From contig CM065378.1 in NCBI GenBank assembly GCA_033060915.1, positions 5,105,501 to 5,169,500 on the forward strand: DNA of 64,000 nucleotides. Reading direction: 5' to 3'. The number at the start of each line of letters is the position of its first letter. Position 1 is the first letter of the stretch. The stretch is from Euryodendron excelsum (taxonomy: Eukaryota; Streptophyta; Magnoliopsida; Ericales; Pentaphylacaceae). Below, one piece after another: positions 38,500 to 50,439 of the stretch. A program made the translations under genes and the position numbers. The notes under the pieces were generated by a model. The model ran no database searches, had not been told where the DNA came from, and saw only the letters and a program-made list of their open reading frames with translations.

Positions 38500-41400
38500 T
38501 TTTTAATTTTTAGCTCTTGGGTACGGCGTACTAAACTAAATAGAATACCTTTTTTTTGTTTTCCGGAAACGAAACTCATTGTCCCTCTCACTTCTTTCCC
38601 CACGGACCTGATTTTCTCTCTTCATGTTTGATTTTTTTTTTTTTCTGAAAGAAGATGCTATTTTTTTATCAAAATAATATGATAATAATATTTTTAAAAT
38701 TATAAATAAAAGTGTAAGTAAATAAATGTTCTACAAATTAACACATCAATTTATATAAAAATTTTACATGTATAACATTATTCTTCTTTAAAATATAAAC
38801 GGCGAAATGTTAACTTAGGCTGCTCGCACTTCTAAAGTTACCATATAAATTAAATCTCATTTCTAGTTGACGTGGCAACGTCAGGTGGCGAGTGTCCTTT
38901 CACTAATGCACATTTCTCAATATGAATTATAATTAGGAATGATAATTTAACCGAAGAAAGAGAGTCCGAATCTCGACCAACCTTGTACTAATAGGAAAGG
39001 ATTGGGGGTTTAATAAAAAGATTAGGGGTGAATTATAAAAAAAAGAATAAAACCTAAAGCACGTATGAGAGAAAGAATAAAACTAAACTATTTACCAAAA
39101 TAACTTTAATACCCCAATTATATTATAATAATACTTAAATACCACTTAGTATTTATAGAGAGTTTGTATAACAAAGTATTATTTGCCTCTTAATTTGTAA
39201 ATTAATTGTTATTTTTAAAAAATATGTGAGATTAGAAAAATATTATCTACGCACAAAATAAAAAATAAAAAATACCAGGGTAAACACAATTGGACCCAAT
39301 TTAAAAATAAACAGGAATAGGATTAGAGGATTCAATCCATAATGGGTAGAGGACGAGGTGTGGGATAGGTTTTTCCTTTTACGGTCAGAATAAGGGTTAG
39401 ATCAACAGCACCCCTTTTAAATTAAGGTTATGATCCAATGGATTCAACTCATTCTCCACTATTCCCCAGCTAATTCATTTGTAAGGTAATTGAGATGGAA
39501 AAATAAATCAGTTCAAAATTTTGTAGATTCTATTTTAGTAAAATTTTAAATTCCCTAATTTATTTTTACAATAAACTTACCTGATTAAAAATTAAGAAAT
39601 AAAATTTTTTTTATTTAATATTTAACTAAATTTACAAATCTAGAAATATTTGGTTGTCCCTAAAATTGTGAATTAACCAATTTTTTATTGGCCCATTTAT
39701 AAATTGAATATTTCATGTATTCAGTTGTGGAAATAAAACAACTCAAAAACCTACAAAGTTTTTTTTAATGAAAATTAATTTTTACTAATTTCTTTTGAGA
39801 TATATATTTACATAGTCCAAAATTGTGAAATCAATAAACTATTTTGTTTGGTGCATAGACGAATTTTAAATTAACTCAATTATAAAACAACAAAATTTAA
39901 TTTAGTTAACTCAAAATAGATAGTTAATTCATTCATATAACCAAAAGGATAGTTAATTCATAATGCATCAATTGATGGAATAAGACAATTCGTTCAACCA
40001 TACATTTGTCATTTTATGCGGTAAGCTCTCAATGATCAGAACATGACAGACAAAAAATAAAAAAACAAAAACAAACACAAAAAGAAAACAAAATAAACCT
40101 TGGATGATCATTTGAAAAATGTTATACTCGCATCATTTACAATTTCATGAACTTATTTTGTTATATTTTGTTTTGTTCGTTTTTTTGAGCGAGCTTATTT
40201 ATTAAAATTTTTTCATCAGAATAGTATGGATGATGTATATATAAAAACGGTGAGCTAATTTCGTAGTGGATGGCACAGCAAGAGCTTCTCTACAAGTTTT
40301 TTTTTGCACCCACGGACCACCAACTTGGATAATAAAAATAACATTTCTCTTTTTTGATCTATGTTAAGGGAGACAAATATGTAACTTTTATTATATCTAG
40401 ACATTATGGGGTTGAAATACAAAAATATTCTTCACAAGCCAAGTAAAACTGTGCTTGTCTAATTTTTTTCAGATCATGTAGTAATAGAAGTTTCATTTGT
40501 GAACTCTATTGTTTTTAAGAAAAAAAATTAGAAATGGCAAAATAACATCATGGGCAGAGAGAGAGAGAGAGAGAGAGCATAGCCAAATTGGTGCCGTACC
40601 ACAAAAGAAAGCGCAGTTTTTTAGACAAACGGACGACAATCACGGCCATAAAGACGACTTCGTAGGCCGCCACCACCATTCAAAACTTCCGTAGTCGGTC
40701 TAATGTTTTTTTTTTTTTTGAAAAAAATGTAAATATAAATATTTTATACATATATAGAGTAACCTAGGAATGTTGGTTTTGATAGCAGATGTGGTAACGT
40801 TTTATGCAGTGTTTTTGGATTAAGAATTTTGTAATGAAAAAGTTGAGTAAAAAGAGAATAAATTTTTTTTTATTTCGTTATTTTTTTTTCACTTTTTTGT
40901 TGTTATTGATAAATTCAAGTTCCAAATACGATATTAATAAATAATTTTTTACTGTTTAGTTTAGTAATATTATATAAATTGGAAAAGTATACAAAACTTG
41001 TATCTACTAAAATAGTTTTAAATTATAAAAATATTATTGTCATATTATTTTAACAGATAATTTCATATAAAAATTATGTTTGAATAAAATGTTCTTTTAC
41101 TCAAATTTTGACATGCTATGAATCCTGTTAACCTTCATCTTATTCACTTCAACTTGATAAAATTAGAATTTCATTTCAAGACAAACAATAAAAATGAATA
41201 TAGTACTATGTGACTTATCATCATTTTCAAATGCTCCAGTTTTAGTTTTACTAGCTACATTTCTTTTTTTATAAATTGGAAAAACAAGAAATTTAATTCT
41301 AGTCGACGCAATCTATTATGGTCAAAGTATGTTTATTCACTGAAGGATCCAAACAACTGAATTGAACATCAGTCGGATCACTTTAATGGCCAGTATTGTT

Positions 41401-44400
41401 CAATTTTGATAACTATGTGTATAAACATTATAGAATTTCTTTTATGACTAACGTTTTGTATGGTAGGAAATAAAATGCCGAATAAAATCTTAGTCACGGT
41501 ATTGTATAACCGCTATCGCCGTAAATGCATTGTCTTTACATAGTTTCTATGAATATTTAGCTCAGCATGCATACAACTAGCATTCTTTCACATATTCTTT
41601 TAAAATTTTCTCAAAGTTACCTATTGCCAAATAGTAGCGGCTTGTAATATAAAAAATGTCAGTACCATATCAATCCATATGCAATTATAATATAAAATTC
41701 TGTTGGCTTAACAATTTTTTTTTAGTTCATTAGGATGGATTACAATGAGGGTCAAAATGAAGAAGGAAAATGGGAGAGGACGGCCAAGGCTCAAACTCCG
41801 AATGCTAAGTGGGAGGGGCACATATCCAGTCATTGGGCCATCTCTCAGTGCTCATTGGCTTAACATTCTAGAGGGTGTGCACGCGTGATGTTGTGTGCAA
41901 CTATTCCTTTCACTTTCAGTTAATAAAAGGAATCTACACAATAGATTGAGTTTGCATTACTGTTTGAGAATATGACTTTAACGGGATGCATATCTCAACT
42001 TTTGTGGGAAGGCGTTATTTTTCCAAAAAAAAAGCAAATTCAAGGCAAAAGTATTGCAAAATAAAATTTTAAATGCTCTTAAATTCAAGAAATTAATTTG
42101 AAAGAGAACAATATCGAAAGAAATTGTGAGAGGATGAAGAGTGATTGTGTTGGTGTTAATATTTGCGTTCACACTATCAAGGATGTGAAAATATGAAAAA
42201 CTGAAGCAGTTATAGACTTGTCCAGAACATGAACATATGAAAAATTAGAGCAGTTGTACTTATATGTAGTTGAGAGTTTACATATTTACTCTTACAGTTA
42301 TTTGAAGGCCTCAGTTGTTTAGTTTGTAATTTTTTTATTTTGTTTTTTTTTTTAAGTTATAAAATATACATAGCATCCATGGTGTTGCCTTTATATAGTA
42401 GAATATATAGCTACAAAAGGCCACTTTTTATTTTGGTAGAAGCTGACCAAGGTTTCTCGGAGTACCTTTTGAGACCCCAACCCCAAGAGCTTGATGAGAG
42501 AGAGATCATAGTTGGGGTGGGCTGGTTAGGCAATTCATAAGTCACATGGCCCGTCACTAAACGAGCTCATAAAATGGGCCTAACACTAGAGCAATCCGAA
42601 TGGGCCACAGAATGAAGCACAACCTTAAGGCCCGAACTATTCTCACGCAAAGGATCCACAGGCCCAACACATAGATGATTCATAGGGATGATAAGAGGAC
42701 AGGCTTGGTACGAATTAGACTAAACCCAACTCCGTTCTTAATAGGAAAACTCCATTTTACCTCTAGTTCCAAACTTGTGACAGGTTGAACTCCTCACCCC
42801 ACCCTTGTGCCACTTAAGTTAGTTGGGATTCGGGTTAGAACATATTTAATTCATAGAGAATTTTAAAATAAAAATAAATCTTTAAAAATAAAAAATAATG
42901 TAAATTATACAAATATTAAAATAATATAAAATTGAGAAAGAGCGAACCTAAAATCCAAGAATAAGAAGTAATATTAAAACTTTAATACTTATTTATATAC
43001 TAAGGATATTTTGTATAAATAAATATAATATAAGTATTTATATATTTCATAATATAATCGATGCATGTTTAGAGTGAGAAAGTACTATCCCATCTTAAGC
43101 TTGCATCGAATTTTGTTTTCTTTCTCATACGTTATCTCTAACTTGATTTATATCTCAAATTCTTCCTATTAAAAATGAAGTTAAGTGGGATTCGAGTTCT
43201 TGAGATAGGGATCATAGCTAGAAGTTCTTAGGTGATGCCACCAGGAAATGGACAAATTTTCAACTAGCACCAACCACTGGCACTCAAATTCATGGATCAC
43301 AGTAGGAGACTCATCACATGTACAAAACGTACAAATCATATTGCGGTAATACACCAAAAATATGAGTGCTAACTTTTTACTGATTTTTTTTTTTATTTCC
43401 GAGTGGACACCTGTTGTCTTCTAGATGCTCATGGGCATGCAGTCCGACGGTTACATGTCGCCGGAATCTTGTCGGGGACAACCCAGAGAAGGTGAGTTAA
43501 CCGGAGGAGAGTGAGTAAATCTCAATCCTAGCATCAATTCGTCTTAAAGTCGGGGCTGTCAACGTTTGAAAAGCTTGGAGAGCCCATGCATATGGATGGT
43601 TAAATGATATTTTTAAAAAACTTAATGAAGACTTTTAAAAAATTTAATAAAAATTTACATAAATAATTTTATAGATAAAAATTTAACATAAAAAATATAT
43701 AAAAATTAATATCTTAAGTTTTTAAAGTATTTTTTTAAAATTTTTTAAGAATTTATGTTAAGTATGAAAGAATTTTCAAACATTTATCAAATTTTTTTCT
43801 TACATTTATTTTTTTTTTTAATTTTCAATAAATTTCGTACCTGTATCGAAGTACATTTCTGCTCCAAAATAAATTTCCTGATAATATGGCCGGACAACTG
43901 GTCATAAAAAAAAAAAAAATACAAACCGTCACATTGACATTATTATTATGTATAAAAATTGTACAAAAAATATGTGTTATAATACGATTGGTGGTGACTA
44001 CCTACCCAATAAAAGAATAGATCTTTTGCGTCAACTGTGTTGTCTCACAGTTCAACAATATCATTCAATGAGATGACAATGACCTTTCAACTGCTGCTTT
44101 TCTTTTTTCTTTTTTATCATTTTAAATGTTAGTTTTTGATTGTTCACGAGAAATTATTTAGTGCGATTCGTGCACCATGTGTTTTTGTTTCCTCTATATA
44201 GGACTCTCACTTATTAGGTAAAGTATTTGATCCTACATAATACAGGAACTCATCGTTATATGAGAGGTGAAGTAAAGATGCGTAATGCTTTAAAAATATG
44301 GAATATTTGTTTCATAATTTTTTTTAAAAAGTGGTGTAGATGTTTGTGGTCCTTTAATTTCAAATAAAAATAATCAAAATTCTTGTTCATAAATTTAAAA

Positions 44401-45810
44401 AAATCAACCACACCTTCTCATAGAGTTTTCTAAAAAAAAATTATGTAAGAATAAATTTTTTCTTCAATTTAATATGAGCGCAGAAAATTACACTTCTATA
44501 ATAGCGTTTTAGTAGCACCATCAAGAGACCCTGCGTTATCTAGCTGTTACAAAATCCCACATCATGAGTTCAACTTGCCAATTTGGGGGGAAATTTTATA
44601 TGGCCTATATTTTCGATTAAGATTGATCATTTTGAGTTTGAACTTCCTAGGAAAGTCTTATTTTCTATTTTGGATCTTGAGATAATTTTTGTAAATTTTG
44701 TTGGTATTGCATAGGTCTAATTTTTAAGGATATTTTTTTAAAATTAGTTTACTTTTTAAGTATGATTTAGATTTAGAGTTGGCCATTATAAATAAGCATT
44801 TAATGGTTGATTATAAAAAAAAAAAACTGTAGAATACTTTGTTTCTCTTCCTTGTGAATTCAGGGCTACCCTAGTGGTGTTAGGGAATGCTTCAGCTTGA
44901 ACTTTGTCTGTTTTTATCTTTTTTGTTATTTTTGTTTTGGGTTTTTACATGATTAGGCTAAAGCTAAGAGTCAAGAAGCCTTCAACACAAGTTTTAGCTA
45001 AGGTCGCACAGGCTAAAATTTGCATGTTGACAAAGGTAACCTATGTAATAAGGTGCATGTTTGAGCCAGTAATACTCGGCAACATTGGATTTTTTTTGTT
45101 TTATATGTTTTTTTGCATATTGAAATGAAGTATCAAACCCATAACTACAATCATAGGTGGGGCGTTACTTTTATTGAGCTAACTTCTCTCTTCAATCATC
45201 AAAATTGTTTAACATACAAAAAAAATATATATTTGGAACCTCTTCGTTCTAACTATTTATTAATCAATGACTTAGATGAGATTTTATCAAAACTATGTCG
45301 TTTTATATTGAGATTTATTTTCTTATATATAATAGTAAACTCATTTATTTTTAAAAAAATCTCTAAGTCTTAATTGAGTTGATATCATTTGATCTCTTCA
45401 TTTTTAATTTAAGTGACATGTCAACTTTGCAATTGATATTTACCTTCAAAACATCAAATGGAGGGGATCATAATAAAAAAAAAATACAGCCAACTACATA
45501 TGGTGAAAGAAATATAGATACATATAATCATTATTTGCCTGCTCCAACTGGATCCTCCATATCAAAATGCACTAAAAAAGGAATATTTATTGAAGGAATC
45601 CTTATGGTCCCTAAAAAAAATTATTTATAATTTGGACCACACCACAATGATCAATAAGGCCTCAGATCTCCCCGCAGGATTCGACCTCATAAAGTTAATG
45701 GGTATTGGGCTTGACGCACATCGGCAATGAAATAGAATTGTCATTAGTATATTACGTATCAAAACTCCTTCAAATATTAATTTAGTCCTTCTCGATGCTT
45801 GGAGTTGCCA
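38500..45810. other. Long AT-rich intergenic region without a supported gene
   Basis: Repeated AT-rich blocks, a GA run at 40557-40577, and a copy of the AT-rich dispersed repeat at about 43595-43870 (TAAATAATTTTATAGATA...AAAAATATATAAAAATTAAT). The stretch 42540-42850 has several GGGCC/GGCCC motifs that look like TE or promoter debris. ORFs here are short and low-complexity. No tRNA or other RNA gene was recognised. Confidence 0.5.
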
Positions 45811-45814
45811 CCGC

Positions 45815-45895
45815 ATGCCAAGTTAAGAACCAAGCAATCCCTCACAAGGCCTTTCATGCAACATGAATTGCTGCCTCATTTGGGAACGATAAGGG
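45815..45895 (-). pseudogene. PLAC8 exon-3 relic, interrupted by a MITE
   Basis: On the minus strand it reads YRSQMRQQFMLHERPC and then loses frame. The PLAC8 gene at 46914-49081 has [21 protein letters not shown] at the same place, and the nucleotide match continues through GATTGCTTGGTTC after a one-base shift. Exons 1, 2 and 4 are not found nearby. The coding match ends exactly where the MITE at 45893 begins. It marks a further, dead member of the PLAC8 tandem family. Confidence 0.75.
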
Positions 45896-46122
45896 TCTGT
45901 TTAGAAGTACTGTCAATTTTTATTTTTTGTTGTATGTTTCTGTTTTTTGTTTTTATTTTTTGTTTTTTATGATCTAATGATAGAATTTATAGGTTACTGT
46001 TCTACTAAAAATACTATATCAATGTTATAGAATCAGAAAATACATTTATTTTAATTTTTTTGTTATGTTTTAATTTTTAAAAAAATAAAAAATAAAAACA
46101 AAAAACAGTTCCAAACAAACCC
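45893..46122. mobile_element. Tourist/PIF-Harbinger-like MITE (230 bp) with TAA target duplication
   Basis: Ends GGGTCTGTTTAGAA and TTCCAAACAAACCC are inverted repeats with few mismatches. TAA lies directly outside both ends (45890-45892 and 46123-46125), the 3-bp duplication typical of PIF/Harbinger MITEs. The AT-rich interior has no ORF. Inserted into the PLAC8 exon relic. Confidence 0.8.
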
Positions 46123-46913
46123 TAAGAGTGTGACAAATCCCCCGACCAGCGGTCCCAAACAACGGGGAGCCTGAGGCTCGAGCAGCGCGCTTGTTGAAGA
46201 ATGAGCCGATAACTCATACTTCGTTAAGGGCACTACACGAGCCGTAGAAAAAAGTTTTAGACAGTTTGGATGATATCATAAAAGTTGATTTGACTGTCCA
46301 TTATTGGAGGACTGTAATGCAAAAAGACTAACGCAAGTCTTTTTCAAGTGGAAATTTCTGCATGTTTCTCTCACAAGTCTTTCAGATTTAACGTTACACA
46401 AAAGCTAGTGACTTCAATCGGGCCACATGTTAGTAATTAGTAAAGTCTTGTTTTGTGTAGCCCTATCTTAGAAGATTACACACAAACACATACAGTGTGT
46501 ATATATATATATAGAGAGAGAGAGACCAATGTAAGATTACATCATATAACTAATTGTTGATAGGTGTTTTGCTCTATAATGGAAAACCCCTATTCAACTA
46601 CATTTATTTTCTATAAATATTTTAGTTGTGTAATATTATCCTATGTTTATTGTACCTAACAAGCAACATATGATGTGAAATTCACCTTTCAGAGTCTCCA
46701 TATAACCACTTGTACACAGCATCAATAGTAGCACCTCTACTGTTCCATGCCACATTCCATGTGATGGAATTTACAGAGATTAATTATTATCATTTCAACA
46801 TTAGAAGCTAAACATAGGCAAACATGCACGGACTGGTCTTGTGTCTTTACATAAATAGATAGATAGAGCTTCGTTGTTCAACAACCCAAGCAGTAAGTAG
46901 ATCTCCCATTTTT

Positions 46914-47591
46914 TCATCTGCTCATCCCTTCTTCGACCACCGGTGTCATTGCCACTTCACGATTCTGTTTCTCCACATTCCCATGCCATCCTAGACAATT
47001 TCAGATCCGACCAAAAATCATCAACAATGAAATAAGAGATATTGTAGTTCCATATGTTGGAAAATGATATTTTTTGAGCAAATTTGAAAAGAAAAGGAAA
47101 TTGTATTTTGATAAGTATATAATAGCCAGAAGGACTGGTTGTTTTGTTTTAAAGAGTTTGCTTGAATGTAGGTTCTTATGAAGGAATTTTTTTTTAATTA
47201 AATTTAAATTTCGATTCGAAATTAGTATACATGACCTAAATCTCATATAATAAAAACTAAATTTTGATTGAACAAAAGTGAAAGACGAAAAAAAATTTAT
47301 TTTTAAGTGCTTAAATAAGTCACATTTAAAATAGGCTTTGATTCAGTCACATCATTCTCTACATAAAAAAAAATTACAATTTTTTTGCTTGTATAATATT
47401 ATCTACATATGATATATATAGAAAAATGTTATTTTTTTTTTAAAATTGTACAAAAAATTTACCAAAATTATATAATAATCACATTTTTATAATTAAGAAT
47501 CATAATTAATATTTTATTTTAAAGCAACTGATATTATATAAACTTTTCTAGTTATATAGCATTATGTTATATGTATATGTTATATTATACA

Positions 47592-47667
<76 letters not shown>

Positions 47668-49081
47668 AATGGACATGTCGAATCCCCGGTTTCTGAGCTC
47701 ACGATACTCTTGACACAAGGCGCAAGACTCGCAGCAGCAATGAACCAAGCAATCGCAACACGGGCTTTCATGCAACAAGTGGTGCTGCCTCATTTTAGAA
47801 CGATAAAAGCAAGAGTACAAGCATGGACAGCAAACCACGCAGGCTATTAGTGTGTACAGCGCTCCACTTGCACCACAAGCTGCACCAAAGAATCAACACC
47901 ACACATCTCCAAGATCAATATCAGAAATCAACCCCATTTGATTCACTATCTCTCATGCTTTAAATACTTACAGTTTGATCCTTTGTCCACAATCTCTGCG
48001 ATCTGTCCGAAAGTAATGCATGGACACCAGCATGTTATGCAACCTGTAAAAAAATATAAAGGTTAATTACACTGTATATCTTTACCTTGCAATTATACCT
48101 TGTACCTTACAGTTCCGACCTCTCAACCCCCAAGCTGTTTACCCGGGCATGTGTGCTCAATCCAGAACTATTAAGAAAGTGAGGGGTGTCATGACACACT
48201 CCACCTTTTGTCTTACCCTTCTATACATGTATTGTATATATAGTGTTTTAGTAAAACTTTATTCTATTGGTACTTTCACAATTTTAAACTCCTTCTTAAA
48301 GTCATAACCTCATATAATTTGAAATATTTCTTAAGATCCTAAGTTGTCCTAACTTAATAAAATATCAAAATTTTGTGCAGTAGAATACAAGTTTTACCCT
48401 TTTTTTTTACGTCATAACCTAATAAAATATAAAATTTTTGTGTAGTAAATTATAGGTATTATCTATTTTTTGTTCATCCTAACCTAATAAAATCAACAAT
48501 TTATTAGTTTTTTAATGTTCACCAATCTAGCAAGTAGACCTTACCTATTAAATAAAAGCATACAGACATATATATATCTATATATATCTATATATATTAA
48601 TATATTGTGTAGCAGTTAAAATTGATTCCAAAGCACAAGCGTATGTAGATATATGCATTAAAAATGAAAATTTTATTTTCATGTAGAAAAATTTAGTCTT
48701 ACATTATAATATATTTTATATGGTCTAATTTAGAAAGTATGTAAATTCTTTTAAAATATAATATATATATATCAATTGACAAAAATTTCTGTTTCAAAGT
48801 TTAAACACCTTCAAAATAAAATTCTCACTCTGCCTTGCGTGTGCTTTAAATACAGAGATTATTAGGAGAGTAAACTTACAATTAGAGACGTCATCGAAGC
48901 AGTCGCAGAGGCCAGTAGACCACGGGACCTTAGTTTTGAGTTGAGGTGGAATTGGTGGCTGTTGGTTGTCCGTGAAACTTATTGGAATGCCACTTGCTGG
49001 TTCACCGTACCCTAGTGGTGTTGACGGAGGCGGAGGGGCCGCGTATTTCTGATCATGATCAGTTGAGTTTGAGAAGTACAT
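46914..49081 (-). CDS. PLAC8-domain protein, PLANT CADMIUM RESISTANCE / cell number regulator type (copy A)
   Basis: Small Cys-rich membrane protein. Family members influence Cd/Zn/Ca transport or organ size at the plasma membrane (family knowledge; role here not determined). Exons: 48880-49081, 47972-48043, 47667-47879 and 46914-46990. All are GT-AG and all junctions phase 1, giving 187 residues. Residues 1-55 are a Pro-rich cytosolic tail. The signature CC....CPC is CCITCWCPC at 68-76. A hydrophobic stretch lies at 97-117, followed by a Cys-rich segment ([16 protein letters not shown], 132-147) and the conserved QEYREL (148-153), GFDM and GWHGNVEK. The last intron opens with GTCTCTCT, the donor GT running straight into a 70-bp CT microsatellite. 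Exons 2-4 match copy B (59362-61096) in length exactly. The N-terminus is 45 residues longer. Confidence 0.95.
47596..47665. repeat. (GA)n microsatellite abutting the PLAC8-A intron-3 donor
   Basis: 70 bp of GA. On the gene strand it is (CT)n starting at the second base of the intron, so donor positions +3 to +6 are microsatellite. Confidence 0.95.
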
Positions 49082-49527
49082 GATTGATCAGCAATGGAGT
49101 TGTGGAGAGAGAAGAGGAAATAGGTTGAAGGAGAGAGAGGGATATATTCAAATAAATAGGTCCTTGGTAAGTTGCTATGGGGTTGGAAATGCAAATAAAA
49201 TTAATATAGAAGACTAGGAAGGAGTCAACAAGTCAAAGCGGCGTCTTTGACGAATACTAGGTGGAAAACTTTCCTCTTAGCTTTGTGGGTCCCAAGTGAC
49301 AGTTGATAATTAGATCTGTTCCTTTGATTCGCCCTTTTTTTTGTCAAAGTAATTCATATTTTTAAAATATTAATTTGATAAATGTTATTCTCAAAATACT
49401 TTAAAATGTAATTTATTATTGTATTTTTTTAAAAAATGTAACTTTAAATTGCGTTTTTTTGAAAAACTCAATTTAGGATTGGGTTTTTATGAAAAACACA
49501 ATTACAAATTGAGTTTTTCATAAAAAA

Positions 49528-50040
49528 ATTATTTATTTGTAAATATAAAATTACTAAATATAATTTATATATATGTTTATAAATTTACAAAATTAATTTT
49601 AAATTTTTTAAAATTATTAAAATCATTGTTAAAATAATTTTTCTCACCCATTTATGTCAAATTCATGATAATAATATATTAATCTAAATTAAAATATTTT
49701 TAAATTTTACTAATTATAAAATTATTTACTAATTTTACGAATTTAATGTAAATTTATTTCCATTAAGAACATGTTGTTAATAATTATGAAAATACTAATT
49801 TTTAATTTCATTTTTACAAATTGAGTTTTAATAAAAGAATAAATTATCTAATTCTTATTTATTTCTAAATACAAAATTACTAAATACAATTTATATATAT
49901 GTTTATAAACTTGGAAAACTAATTTTAAATAATTTTTTACTTTTTACGAATTGTTAAAATCATTGTTTAAATAATTTTCCTCATCCATTTATGTCAAATT
50001 CGTGAAAATAATTTACTAATGTAAATTAAAATATTTTTAA
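49528..50040. repeat. Direct repeat of about 180 bp inside the MULE (49528-49710 / 49857-50040)
   Basis: Both copies share AAAATTACTAAATA.AATTT, ATATATGTTTATAAA.TT, AAAATCATTGTT.AAATAA and CATTTATGTCAAATTC, about 328 bp apart. Farther right, 50255-50400 holds degenerate CCCTAACCCTA/AACCATAACCATAA stretches. Confidence 0.8.
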
Positions 50041-50439
50041 TTTTTTTTAATTTTAACAATTATTTAAACAATTCGTAAATTATTGAAAGAATTCATTCAT
50101 TATTTTAACAATGATTTTTAATAAGAACATGTTTTTAATAATTAATGAAAAATATTAATTTGAAAATATTTATTAAGAACACGTTTATAGTGGAATGCCT
50201 TACAACATTCTTAGCAACCAAAATCCAAACCATAGCAGACCTAAGGCACTAATGCTTTAATCGGAGCCCTAACCCTAGAAGCAGGAGCAAGTTTTATGGA
50301 CTATGTTCATAACAACACAGTAGTTTACCACCAATGCAAAGTCTAACCCTAATCATAACCATAACCATAATCTTAATCCTAACCCTGTCCCTAGTATGCG
50401 TATAGATAAAAATATCTTTTACAATACAAAAGTCTAAAA

